Positions 21,701 to 33,016 of a stretch of 64,000 bases of DNA are shown here, in pieces. Each line of letters opens with the position of its first letter. Within the stretch, counting starts at the first letter, position 1. A model generated the notes under the pieces. That model searched no databases, was not told the DNA's origin, and was given only the letters and a program-made list of their open reading frames with translations. Both the position numbers and the translations under genes were made by a program. Origin of the DNA: Mya arenaria. Taxonomy: Eukaryota > Mollusca > Bivalvia > Myida > Myidae. The DNA is taken from contig NC_069124.1 in the NCBI RefSeq assembly GCF_026914265.1, positions 89,370,628 through 89,434,627 on the forward strand. The letters are read 5' to 3'.

Positions 21701-24700
21701 TAGAGATAATTGTCCACCCACATGTTTATCTACAATGATGGTATCCCTCTCTGTGTGCGTCTCGGATATTTCTTCGATCACTGGCACCTGTGTCACTCGA
21801 GAATCATCCGCCAGTGTCCTGAAACAAACAGTGAAACTAAAGCTATTGATAACTGTTAAGAAATATGTCAAAATAAGTGAATTTAAATTATGTCAGCAAT
21901 ATAATCCGTGGAAGAAACATTGTCTGCAATCACCATTGAGTTAACAACATGGAGAATGGATGCCACAATCTGTCAATATTGAAAATTCCTAGAAAATCTC
22001 CTGGCCCCATTTTCTCGAAACTTCTTAAGTCCCTTATAATAGGATTAAGCTCATTCACTATTTTTGTTTTCCAATAATTTGCATAATATTTACTTCGTTA
22101 AGAGTTTTTATACTTAAGATAGGAGTTATGTTGATGATAATCACAATTAACCATTTTTCATTTATGAATAATCAATTTAAGTATGTATTTTGACTTATTG
22201 AAATAAGCTACTTAAGCCTGTTAACTTGTTAAGCTTAAGAAGTTTCGAGAAATTGGGGCCTGGTGTTTATTTATTTGGACTAGATGGTTGTGTAGTGATT
22301 AAGTAGACTAATGGGAAGTCATTTTAATGGATGTCATGGGAGTCTTTTGATGATTTTAGTACGTGGCAGACCTGAGACATCCACCCTTACTTACTTTTCC
22401 ATCTAGGAGATCCAAGCTAGAGGGATTATGTATCAAACGTGGCTGTTTAAGTGAATATGTCACTGAAAAGAATGATTACTGTGAATGCCCAATTAGTTTG
22501 AGCTCCAGGATTCCCTCTTGGTTTTGAAAAGTTATTGCCACTTTCATGCTGGGGGTCTAGGGGGCCGGGTTCCGCCCCAAAAAATCAGCAGACAAATCAA
22601 CTAGATTGCTTTTTTGAAAAAGCGCTTGTCTCCCCTATTGTGTGGTCGTAGCTGAGAAAAAATAAATGATGGACATGAAATTTGTAATTTTGGACTGGAG
22701 ACGAACCAACAGTGAAGTTTGGTTTATTCACCTGTATTAAATGGTGAAGAGAAAAAAGTGTTGTTGATTAATCTTGGAAAATGTAATCGAAGTTTGCATT
22801 GTATGAAGTTCCTGGGTGCAAGTGTTCTTCAATCATTGATCGGAAACCATTTTTCAGCTCAAGGTCATCGTGACCTTGACCTTTGACCTACTGATCACAA
22901 AATCAATAGGAATCATCTACATGACCAACTTGCATACCAAGTATTAAGTTCTTGGGTGCAAGTGTTCTTTAGTTATTGAGCGGAAACCGTTTCTTCACGT
23001 CAAGGTCATGGCGACCTTGACCTTTGACCTAGTGATCTCAAAATCAATAGGGGTCATCTACCAGTCATGTCCAACTAGCATACCAAGTATGAAGTTCCTG
23101 GGAACAAACGTTCTTTAGTTATTTTGCAGAAACCATTTTTAAGCTTAAGGTCACTGCCAACATATCGTTTTTTTCCAGAAGGTAACCTTGACCTTTGACC
23201 TATTGATCTCAAAATCAATAGGGGTCATCTACTAGTCATGAACAACTAGCATACCAATTATGAAGTTCCTGAACCCAAAGGACCCAAAGGATCTTTAGTT
23301 ATTGAGCGGAAACATTGACCTTTGACCTAGTGACCCCAAAATTAATAGGGGTCATCTACTAGTCATGACCAACTAGCATACCAAGTTCCTGGGTCTAAGC
23401 GTTTTATAGTTATTGAGCGGAAACAAAATGTGACGTACAGACTGACTGACAGACAGGGCAAAAACAGTGTGTCTCCCATGAATGAGGGAGACATAAATAC
23501 ATGAAATAATAATATCATTAAATGCGCTCTTGCCATTTTTACGAAGCAATTATCGCGGATCTGAAGCATTTGATCTGGCTAATAGAATGTGACAATTGTC
23601 GATAATTACTCCACTTTTACTACTAAGAGCCATAATCATTTAAGGATGTCATTGTTAAACCGCGAAAGCTGTGCCCTAATTACCCATATGTCACAAACGC
23701 GATACGCTTGATTTACTGAAAAGTCTGAATAGATGATCATGCAAGCTTACGTCATCTAAAAAAAATATATCATGAATAAATCATTGTCAGCATAAAATTT
23801 TTCCAAAATGGAGAGAATGACGATCGCCCAACCCTTAGCTCTGATCATTTTCAAATATATTTGGTCAATTTTTAATTGTGGCATTACAGGGAAAAACAAC
23901 ATAACAAATGTCAAAATGATAAACAAGCTAATTTGTTGAATTGATATCCCCCACCAGACCAGGCAAAGTAGATGGCATGGAAATGGCATCGATGTTGATG
24001 AAAAACTCCAACTCACTAAGACATACAATACAGCTGCAGAGTGATGGACTCCTATGAACATTTGATATATGAGATGTGTTTGTAAGCAACTCTTTGAAAG
24101 AAAAGAATATTGTATATAGTGAAGCATTTAGATTTGACCTAGTAACCTAGATTTTGACATGTTACCCAGTTTTAAACCAATAAAATATTTCATAAAGGCA
24201 AATATTCTGATTAAGATATATGAAGATTGGACCAGAAACATTGCAAAAATATAGCCTCTAGAGTGTTCCCAAGGTTTTTAAACATTGGACCTAGTGACCT
24301 AGTTTTTGACCCCATGTGATCTAGTTTCAAACTAAGTCAAGATTGTATTGAGGCATTTTTTAATCAGTTTCATGAAGATTCAAGCGGAAGTTTTCTTTAA
24401 GATTTGACCTAACGGCTAATTATTTTTACCCGACCCATTTTTAGAGTCTACCAAAATAACATCAATGGAAACATTCTGACAATCTGAGCACATTTTGAAC
24501 AAAGTCTGACTAAGCAATACCAATATTAGGTTCTGGACATGATTTTTGAAAGATTTGACCAAGTGACATAGTTTCTGACCTTATGTGACCTAGTTTCAAA
24601 CTAGTCATTGATTTCACCAAGGAAAACATTCTGATTACACTAACTAATAAAAATAAAATTCAATGAGATTTCATCAAGGGAGTTATTCTGTTTAATTTTG

Positions 24701-25689
24701 AACATGACATAATTTTATCACAATTTTTTTTTGAATCACACTATTAGTGGTCCAAATCTAATGCCTCTAGTATAGTGTGATTCAATTTGCGAGTGACCAT
24801 TTATAAATATTACTTATTAGCCAAACCCACTTAAATTGGTTTCTTTCATTTGAATGGAGTTTTCATGGCGGTTTAATGTATTTTGCATTCTACTACAAAA
24901 AGTTTATTTAAAATTTCGCATTTTTTCAGCAAGATGACATTGTGTTTCTCAGTAATTTAAGTGATGTGATTGGATGAGATGGAAAGCTTCGATCAATGAG
25001 AAGATATGTATGAATGACGATTGCGCTAGGTGTAATACTTAACTCTAGAAGGAACCTGGGCACTAACCAATCAATTTAAGGTGATCTCCGAGAATCCACC
25101 AATTGATTTGACCTAGTTACCCAATTTTTAAAACATACATGACAGTTTCAAATTAATCGAAGGAAAACATTCTGATAAAGTTTCATACTTATATGACCAA
25201 ATATGTGTGTTCAAACGGTTTGACCTAGTTCTTGATCCCATGTAATGCACATTTATAAGCAGTCGAGATTGGATGAAGGGGGACTTTCTGACCAAGTTAG
25301 CACATCATCCGACCAATTTGTAGCACGATAATCATGTGGTTTCAGACAGACAAAAATAGACCGACGGAATGACAGACATTGCCAAAACAATATCATCCTC
25401 CCGAAACCTTCGATTCGGAATGGGGAAAAAGTATCCCTAAGTGACAAGAGTGTGAACGGTAAAAATTGTGGATAATGCCATTAAATTTAATGGATGGGGT
25501 AAACTGTCCTTGGGATAAAACGATACATTTCTTCGCTAATAAAAGCGTTTCACTTTCAAGTTTCTGCAATATAAAGTTAAATTATGAGGCGAACTAGCTG
25601 CATTAGTTTCGTTCTAGAGAAACCTACCGAATGAAGTTTCTGGTCAAAAGACTGCATCTGTTTCGGAATATTTGCGTTACGGACGCCAT
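18776..25689 (-). CDS. NDUFS4: NADH:ubiquinone oxidoreductase subunit NDUFS4
   Basis: Complete 170-residue accessory subunit of mitochondrial complex I (18-kDa/AQDQ subunit), which acts at the N-module/Q-module junction in the matrix. Minus-strand exons in coding order: 25689-25628, 21818-21722, 20463-20288, 20061-19988, 18879-18776; phases agree. The start [20 protein letters not shown] is rich in Arg and Ser, lacks acids, and fits a mitochondrial presequence. Conserved family blocks are [59 protein letters not shown] and [18 protein letters not shown]. The final RVSTK matches the C-terminal site reported as a cAMP-kinase target in mammals. The donor of exon 2 (CAT|GTGGGT) was chosen to keep the frame. 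An AATAAA on the minus strand at 18661-18656 may serve as polyadenylation signal. Intron 1 (3.8 kb) holds a MITE and AGGTCA-rich repeats. Confidence 0.95.
19023..19155. repeat. Hairpin-forming inverted repeat, NDUFS4 terminal intron
   Basis: Arms of about 50 bp with few mismatches separated by about 23 bp. CTGTATGAATGCAGTAGGGC on the left pairs with GCCCTACTGCGTTCATACAG on the right. This looks like a small foldback element. Confidence 0.7.
22003..22260. mobile_element. 258-bp MITE with 27-bp terminal inverted repeats, NDUFS4 intron 1
   Basis: The ends are GGCCCCATTTTCTCGAAACT... and ...AGTTTCGAGAAATTGGGGCC; 26 of 27 terminal positions pair. The interior is AT-rich and non-coding. High identity of the two ends suggests a fairly recent insertion. 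Superfamily not determined. Confidence 0.85.
22590..23495 (-). repeat. AGGTCA-rich repeat family 3, inverted copy
   Basis: Reverse-oriented relative of 30585-31985. It shares the CTATTGTGTGGTCGTAGCTG flank and units of about 150 bp around AACTTCATACTTGGTATGCT, TAGATGACCCCTATTGATTT and AGGTCAAAGGTCAAGGTCA (all on the minus strand). It ends at a GTCTCCC/GGGAGAC hairpin at 23471-23492. A perfect AGGTCA-N3-TGACCT palindrome is at 22862-22876. Confidence 0.8.
24125..25445 (-). repeat. Degenerate TTTGACCTAGTGACCTAGTT repeat array
   Basis: Loosely repeated units of about 110-170 bp, each with a TTTGACCTAGTGACCTAGTT-like line, AAACATTCTGAT and CATGAAGATT. A GACGGAATGACAGACA stretch and a CGAAACCTTCGATTCGGAAT hairpin close it. 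A small separate hairpin (TGAATCACACTA / TAGTGTGATTCA) sits inside at 24729-24787. Non-coding; old. Confidence 0.6.
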
Positions 25690-25830
25690 ATTTGTTTCCG
25701 AACAACTTATTCGAATTAATAAAACCCTTCCGATCGATCAAAAATGGCTAGGGAGAGAGAAAGGGGGAGAGAGAGGTTTCGTAAGTGTTGTGTTTACATC
25801 TTTAAAAATCAATTAGTGTTTTATATACAA
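25690..25830 (-). promoter_or_regulatory. NDUFS4 5' flank / 5' UTR
   Basis: Directly upstream of the start codon on the minus strand. A pyrimidine-rich CTCTCTCCCTAG tract ends about 65 bp before the ATG and could be the acceptor of an untranslated first exon; an ACTTACG motif lies further out. No TATA box is evident. Part of this stretch is duplicated at 26608-26751. Confidence 0.4.
25711..25826 (-). repeat. Inverted duplication, arm 1 (5' side of NDUFS4)
   Basis: Read on the minus strand it contains, in order, AACACTAATTGATTTTTAAA, GATGTAAACACAACACTTAC, a CT-rich tract, CTAGCCATTTTTGATCGATC and GGAAGGGTTTTATT. The same blocks occur in the same order on the plus strand at 26608-26751. Confidence 0.85.
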
Positions 25831-26176
25831 TACTGGGGTCTTAAGTGAAAATCATTTTAAATTAAAGAAGACAGAATTTTAAAAGAATACATAAAAATAA
25901 ATAACGAATTAAAACTGTTCCATATTTAGGTACTCCGAGGACGAAAATGGCAGTCTTCAACATTGCGGTTAATAAAGCACTTTTTATTCAGATTGGTAGT
26001 ATCATGAAAAATGCCGTTGATATCAACCAATTGGTCTTGAATCCTAGTATGCTGGTGGAAAATTTTGTAGTTGTGGTGCAAGTCTAACTTAAAATATTTC
26101 AAAAATAGTGGCCAAAGTGTTCCGATTTAGGTACTCGCCCAGTAGAGCCAGAGACGATTTATTTTGCAAGTACAGA

Positions 26177-26196
26177 ATCATCATCATCACCATCAC

Positions 26197-26234
<38 letters not shown>

Positions 26235-26262
26235 ACAACAAAAACAACAACAACAACAACAA
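26177..26262 (+). repeat. CAT/ATC and CAA trinucleotide microsatellite
   Basis: About 19 CAT/CAC triplets followed by a CAA/CAG-like run. The apparent polyhistidine-polyglutamine frame is a simple-repeat artefact. Confidence 0.9.
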
Positions 26263-26607
26263 CACTTATCCTTACGTATAGTGGCTGCCTTTACGTCATG
26301 TGTCTCAACATTTGCAAAGTATTTTTTCCTGAGTCCGGCTATCTTTATTAATTTAGAAAGTGAATTCCTGGAACACGTATTGGGTCTAGTTCCCAGCTAC
26401 TTGAATGGTGTCCAATAGTTTCGGTTTCGACAATGAAACAACGCTGTACGTGGTACCATTAGTCAGACTTTGTCTTTCTCCAGTGCGAATAACTAAGAAC
26501 AGGTAAAACATAGTGTCACAATCTCATTAATCTCGATATGATTTTATAATATTGAGGTTGGCCTTGTCCATATGTAACCGGGGTACACGGCCAAACAATC
26601 TCACCTA

Positions 26608-26657
26608 TTTTATATGAAACACTAATTGATTTTAAAGATGTAAACAAAACACTTACG

Positions 26658-26716
<59 letters not shown>

Positions 26717-26751
26717 GCCATTTTTGATCGATCCGGGAAGGGTTTTATTTA
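26608..26751 (+). repeat. Inverted duplication, arm 2, with an expanded CT tract
   Basis: Plus-strand copy of the NDUFS4 upstream stretch: AACACTAATTGATTTTAAAG, ATGTAAACAAAACACTTACG, a pure (CT)n run of about 57 bp (26660-26715), TAGCCATTTTTGATCGATCC and GGGAAGGGTTTTATTT. Similarity stops before any ATG-containing exon, so no second NDUFS4 start is present. Confidence 0.85.
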
Positions 26752-26949
26752 AGTCACTTGAGGTCCTTGTTTGACACAAGTGCAGTACCCGCATTCAACG
26801 AACGATACTTGAGGAATATTCATTGCTGTCGGAAATGATATAGTTTCCCAAGAAATTAAAGATTTTTAATCAAATTGTGAAGATCTATGGATAAAATAAA
26901 CTTATTTGGTAGCAAATCTCTTCTCATCGGAGCATATTAATTATAAACC

Positions 26950-28810
26950 CCATGAGCATGACCAGTATAGTTGGAATGAAATCTCAAAATCGCTTAATAA
27001 AACCAGCAAACTAAATTGCAACATCTGGGTCTCTGAAGACAGCAACTTTCCCAAACTGGATTGGGACCACCAGGGCCCTCCGCTGACGGCAAACATCCCT
27101 CATACTACACACAAATCATCGAAACACTTAATGACTGCAACCTTACTCAATCAGAAGCTCTACCAACTCGTGAATCTCATTATAATAATTTTAATATTTT
27201 CCTTTAAACAATTCAGAGTCAATATTCTTTCTGGCATAAGTGATCATGATATTGTCCAAACTAAATTTAACACTTCTTTAAGAACCCTTTCTCATAAACC
27301 GCAGACTAGTTCACTGTTTAAGAAAACAAATTGGGGTGGGATGAAGCAATAGCTGGAAGTTAACAATCAGGAAATGTTTGAAAGTGGTAAATACTCTCAT
27401 GTCAATGTTGACAATTATGAGAACATTTTCATTCAATTCTCACGTCCCTTTTAATTTTTTTTATCCCTTCCAAACTCTCCAGAACAGGAAATAATCTTCA
27501 CTTAGAAACTTGTTGTGTTTCAATGTAGGTATGTAATAAAGACACTTAAAGTTTTACTACATTTATTCTACAAGTGTAATACATGTGAATACATCAATAG
27601 TGCCTCTCTGATACTTCTAGGGGTTCCACCTTGTCCATCAAACATGCCTACCAATGTTATCTTGAAGACAATCTCAATATTGCTTCCAATGATCAAACCT
27701 CTAAATGTTACACACAAAAAAAATTCAAATCCATCCATTACAAAAAGCAAACAGATCTAATTTTGCTTGACTTCAGCAAGGCTTCGACAAAGTCACGAGA
27801 AACTTGCCCTCAAACTTCATGGTTCTGCTCTAAAATGGCAAAGAGTTTCTTGATAACCGACGACAGACGGTTGTTGTTAACGGGTCCCATCAAAACCCAT
27901 ACCTGTCTCATCTGGAGTCCGCCAGGGACCTGTACTGGGGCCACTACTCTGTCTAGTCAACATTAATGGCCTTCTTCAGAATATTTAATCCAAAGTCAGA
28001 CTATTTGCTGATGGCACTACCATTTATTTAACTTTCTCAATATTTACCCAATCAGAAAATCTCAAGAAATAATTTGATATACTTAAACACTGGGGCCATT
28101 AATGGGACATGCAGTTTAACCAATCTAAATGACAAGTCGTTATAACAAGGGCCAAAACCCCAATTCAAACACAGTGCACTCTTCACCATTGTTTACTAGA
28201 ATTTGTATCTCCAGCAACATATCTGGGTGTTGACCTGTCCTCAGATATATCGTGCAACATACATACACAAAACTCGTGTCTCTAAGAAAGCAAACAGACA
28301 CATTTGGCTGTATGATGAAAAAGATCAAGATTCCCGTCCTCATCCTGAATATTGCTCCACACTACGTATGGTGACCTTAATTTGTTGGTGTCATTTCACT
28401 GATACCCACATATTCCTTAAATCCGTCCAACGTAGGGCTGCAAAATGAGTCAAACATGACTTTGGACACACATCAAGTGTCACAGATATGATGAAGTCTC
28501 TATAGTGGCGTAGACTTGATCATAGAAGAATAGTTATACAGGCTCTATCTTATAATATGTACAAAATAACACATGACCTACTAGCTACCCCTATGTCTGG
28601 CTACTTATCCCACTGACAAGACCATCCCGGCACAGGGACCATCACAGAAACTCTTACAGATTAGATTCTCACAGATCAGTATCTGCCACCATCGACTATT
28701 ACAAATTCTCCTTCATCCCAAGAGCTGTATTCAAGTGGAACAACCTCCCACCTAGCCTGGAGCAGTTTAAAACGGCTGTCGTTCAGATTGAACATATCTA
28801 GGCATAGGGA
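26950..28810 (+). mobile_element. Eroded Jockey/CR1-group LINE
   Basis: Remnant of a non-LTR retrotransposon. Endonuclease traces are SNFPKLDWDHQGPP (from GDFNxPxxxW) and GISDHDIVQTKF. Reverse transcriptase traces are LILLDFSKA(F/S), RRQTVVVNGS and a PPGTCTGATTLSSQH stretch where PQGSVLGPLLF belongs. C-terminal thumb traces are RPHPEYCSTL, SVQRRAAK, HTSSVTDMMKSL, RRLDHRR and FKTAVVQIEHI-like text. The frames hop many times and stops are frequent, so the copy is long dead. Clade is inferred from these phrases. Confidence 0.8.
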
Positions 28811-29564
28811 GTTATCTAACTACTTTTATTTTTTACCTAATCTGTACCTCATATTTTTTTTTAACTTTGCTGTTTTAAGTTCTGTTTCTTTCACAACCTT
28901 TGTTAGGGGATATCACTGCGTATGATACATTTTCAGATAATACGATCGAATTTGAATTCGAAAATAAATAAATTAAGATACACTGGAATTGATGACGTAG
29001 TTCACATTTCCGGTGAATTTTCGATTTTTTGTTTGAACAAGTTTCTAAGAAATTATTTTCAAGATACTTATAATCATTTAAAGATGTGCGAGAATTTGCA
29101 ATTGATATTTGCAGTTTTCAGAATGGGGGTTTATTCTGTAAGTGCCATTCTGTTAATTTAGCTGTCATCACAGGAGCAGGTTGCGTTGTTTTAACACGGT
29201 GCAGGAAGAAGTGAACCATTTCACAAGTGAACCAGTTCCTAAGTGTACCATTTCAGGACCAAGTGAACCACATTTGCATCATATAGTGGCTATTGTGTGA
29301 TGGCACACTGCCTGAAAGATGATAATAACCAGTAATTATCGCCATTTGAATGCAAGACTTCACACATTTGCTACACTGTTAAAGATGTTTATTTAGCTGT
29401 TAGAAATTGAAAAGGCATGCAGACTTTTAAGCTTCATGACAATTAAAATAGTAGCTATTTTCACTTTATGATAGTAACATAAATACAAGAGATGCAGAAA
29501 TAATATGATATTTATTACAAATCTATTAAATTAACAACACGTGTTACAGTACAAATAATTGATG

Positions 29565-29699
29565 TTAATAATAATGGGCATGTGAGACACCAGTATTGCA
29601 CTTGCGATGTTGCCATCTTTTGCAAACAGCACACTGTATAGCGTGACTTCTGCCGGTAACATTGATTTTGCATGCGATGCATGGGTATTCAGCTGACAT
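29565..29699 (-). pseudogene. Cys/His-rich zinc-finger fragment of a transposon protein
   Basis: A 44-codon minus-strand frame starting ATG at 29699: MSAEYPCIACKINVTGRSHA, then IQCAVCKRWQHRKCNTGVS. The Cys/His spacing C-x2-C-x13-C-x2-C-x4-H-x2-C is zinc-finger-like (degenerate PHD style). The frame ends soon after CNTGVS, where family members as I recall them continue, so it is probably a truncated relic. It could also be a first exon, but no good donor is seen. Confidence 0.45.
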
Positions 29700-29899
29700 G
29701 GCTGGTGTTGGTCTATATTGACTGATGTACTAATAAAATGGTCAACTTATATACAGGTTTTCATACAAATTAAAGAATGTTTCAGTTATATGTCACTATG
29801 TTTGTTCACAGCTTCTGTAAGTGAGCTGTTTAATTAGTAATTACCAATTAATAAGGCCAATTAAAATTAAAGTACAATTATCCATTAATTACACCCAGA

Positions 29900-31985
29900 C
29901 TTATTATGTCTCCCCCTCTCTGGGGGAGACATATTGTTTTTGCCCTGTCCGTCAGTCCGGTAGTCCGTCCGTACGTCACACTTCGTTTCCGATCGATAAC
30001 TGGAAAACCGCATGACCTAGGATCACCAAACTTGGTAGGGAGGTTGGTCGTGAGGTGTAGAGGATCCCTATTGTTTTTGGGGTCACTAGGTCAAAGGTCA
30101 AGGTCGCGGCGACCCCCAATATAAAAAACATTTCTGCTCAAAATCTTGAGAACGGTTTGACCTAGGTTCACCAAACTTGGTAGGGAGGTTGGTCATGAGG
30201 TGTAGAAGATCCCTATTGTTTTTGGGGTCACTAGGTCAAAGGTCAAGGTCGCGGCGACCCCCAATGTAAAAAACATTTCCGCTCAATATCTTGAGAATGG
30301 TTTGACCTAGGTTCACCAAACTTGGTAGGGAGGTTGATCATGAGGTTTAGAAAACTCCTATATTTTGGGGGGTCACAAGGTCAAAGGTCAACGTCGCTGT
30401 GACCTCTAATGTAAAAAAATATTTCCGTGCAATATCAGGAGAATGCTTTGATCTAGGTTCACCAAACTTTGAAGTGAGGTTGGTCATGATGTCTAGATGA
30501 TCCCAATTGTTTTGGGGGTAACAAGGTCAATAGTCAAGGTCGTGGTGACCTTCCATGTAAAAATCATTTGCGTGTAATATCTTTATGTCTCCCCCATTCA
30601 TGGGGAGACATATTGTTTTTGCCCTGTCTGTCAGTCAGTCCATCAGTCTGTCAGTCAGTCAGTCAGTACGTCACACTTCGTTTCCGCCCAATAACTATAG
30701 AACTCTTAGACCCAGGAACTTCATACTTGGTATGCTAGTTGGTCATGACTAGTAGATGACCCCTATTGAATTTGGGGTCACTAGGTCAAAGATCAGGGTC
30801 AACGTGACCTTGAGGTGAAGAAACGGTTTCCACTCAATAACTAAAGATCCTTTGTGTCCAGGAACTTCATACTTGGTATGCTAGTTGTTCATGACTATTA
30901 GATGACTCCTATTGATTTTGAGATCAAAAGGTCAAAGGTCTAGGTTACCTTCAGGTAAAAAATGTTATGTTGGCAGTGACCTTAAGCTTAAAAATGGTTT
31001 CTGCTCAATAACTAAAGAAAGCTTGTACCCAGGAACTTCATAGTTGTTCATGACTAGTAGATGACTCCTATTGATTTTGAGATCAGTAGGTCAATGGTCA
31101 AGGTCACCGTGACCTTGAGGTGAAGAAACTGTTTCCGCTCAATAACTAGAGAACGCTTGCAACCAGGAATTTCATACTTGGTATGCTAGTTGGTCATGAC
31201 TAGAAGATGACCCATATTGATTTTGAGATCACTAGGTCAAAGGTCAAGGTTGCCTTGACCTTGAAGTGAAGAAAAAGTTTCCGCTCAATAACTAAAGATC
31301 CTTTGGTTTCAGGAACTTCATACTTGGTAAGCTAGTTGTTCATGACTAGAAGATGACCCCTATTGATTTTCAGATCAAAAGGTCAAAGGTCAAGGTTACC
31401 TTCAGGTAAAAAATTATACGTTGGCGGTGACCTTAAGCTTAAAAATGGTTTCTGCTCAATAACTTAAGAACGCTTGTACCCAGGAACTTCATTCTTGGTA
31501 CGCTAGTCGGTCATGACTAGTAGATGACCCCTATTGATTTTGAGATCAGTAGGTCAAAGGTCAAGGTTGCCATGACCTTGAGTTGAAGAAATGGTTACCG
31601 CTCAGTAACTAAAGAACACTTGCACCCAAGAACTTAATACTTGGTATGCAAGTTGGTTATGTAGATGATCCCTATTGATGTTGTGATCAGTAGGTAAAAG
31701 GTCATGGTCACGATGACTGTGAGCTGAAAAATGGTTTCCGATCAATAATTGAATAACGCTTGCGCCCAGGAACTTCATACAATGCAAACTTCGTTTACAT
31801 TTTCCATGATTAATCAACAACACTTTCTTCTCTTCACTATTTAATATAATCGAATAAACCAAACTTCACTGTTGGTTTGTCTCCAGTCCAAAGTTACAAA
31901 TTTCATGTCCATCATTTATTTTTTCTCAGCTACGACCACACAATAGGGGAGACAAGCGCTTTTTCAAAAAAGCAATCTCTAGTTT
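29900..31985 (+). repeat. AGGTCA-rich repeats, two blocks in tandem
   Basis: Block 1 (29909-30590) starts ATGTCTCCCCCTCTCTGGGG and has about four 150-bp units with ACCTAGGTTCACCAAACTTG and GGTCACTAGGTCAAAGGTCA. Block 2 (30585-31985) starts with a TATGTCTCCCCC hairpin and GTCAGTCAGTCC runs. It has about eight units with AACTTCATACTTGGTATGCT and AAGGTCAAGGT, then the CAGCTACGACCACACAATAG tail shared with 22590-23495. A perfect AGGTCA-CCG-TGACCT palindrome is at 31101-31115. Confidence 0.85.
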
Positions 31986-32662
31986 GTTTTTGAGACATGA
32001 TTGAGGTGTAAATAACAAACATAGTGATTTTTATTAACATAGATATATGAAATAAAATTCAACAAAGTAGGATGTATTGATAATATATTCATTATAAGGA
32101 TTAAATAAAAAGGTATTTTGTTGTTAATTTTTCTTTTCTTTTTTTCAAAACATTGTTATATCAAAATACAAAATTCTAATAATTAAACACTTTGAAATGA
32201 TTAACAATTTATTCATATAATCATTTATAACCAGGAAAATAAACTCTGAAACATAATATAACATTAAGACAATATTCCCTATATAACATACAGATGGTTC
32301 ACTACGTCTCACCAAGTGGTTCACTTAGTCCTGGTTCACTTAGTCCTACATTCGTTTTGACACACCACGACCCCGCCCGTTTTTGTTTTTGTTTAAACAT
32401 TTAAACAATGAGCTCTTCTTCACAAGTTCAATCCCTTCTAACTGCACATTGTGCTTAATCAATATTATGATTTATTTTTTAATACTTTCAGAAACTTTCA
32501 ATATGTTCTTCATCCTTCCCACAAGTAGCGCCCAACAATTCCTGACTTAACATTTATTATTCCGCTTTGACATCAACAACTTTACAAACACTCATGATGT
32601 ATCACAATACCTGTATGTTTAAAAGACGAAATTAAAGCCATTCACAGAAATAAAAAATCACT

Positions 32663-32677
32663 AAGATTACATAAAGA
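32663..32677 (+). repeat. Target-site duplication, left of the LINE
   Basis: AAGATTACATAAAGA, identical over 15 bp to 39751-39765. Confidence 0.92.
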
Positions 32678-33016
32678 CGCAGTGTTTTTTCCGCTTACAA
32701 ACTTGTGACTAAATTTAGTAAAATAGGATATAAACAAAGTTTTTTTGCAGTGCAAATTTGGATAACTTATTAAGTAAATTGTGTAGAAAACAGGACACCA
32801 TGAACGGTTTGCAGTAAAAAGAATTATTTGCTGATTTATTGCATGTACAAAATTCTATTGATCGATAACTGATATAACAGCTGACCTTGTCCAGTGTACT
32901 ATATTTTCACCTGCACACGTGGAACGACTACGCTGGTCAAATTCCAAAGTATACTGCAGAACATTAAAACGTATACACTACCTTTTAAAGAGCATCTTTC
33001 AATGTTCCATTAAATA

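Larger units (their letters stand above)
29205..32350. mobile_element. Probable MULE-type DNA transposon remnant
   Basis: Four AAGTGAACCA-like words occur at 29210-29275 on the plus strand, and three at 32293-32345 on the minus strand, giving inverted, motif-rich ends about 3.1 kb apart. A Cys/His-rich peptide fragment lies just inside the left end (29565-29699, minus strand). Its CxxC...QCxxCxxWQHxxC pattern is one I associate with the N-terminus of FLYWCH/MULE transposase proteins in bivalves. No transposase core remains; most of the inside is AGGTCA repeat. Assignment is inferred. Confidence 0.45.

Noticed and set aside
26164-26418. Frame with polyhistidine and polyglutamine
   Set aside because: A CAT/CAA microsatellite read as protein; the flanks show no coding character.
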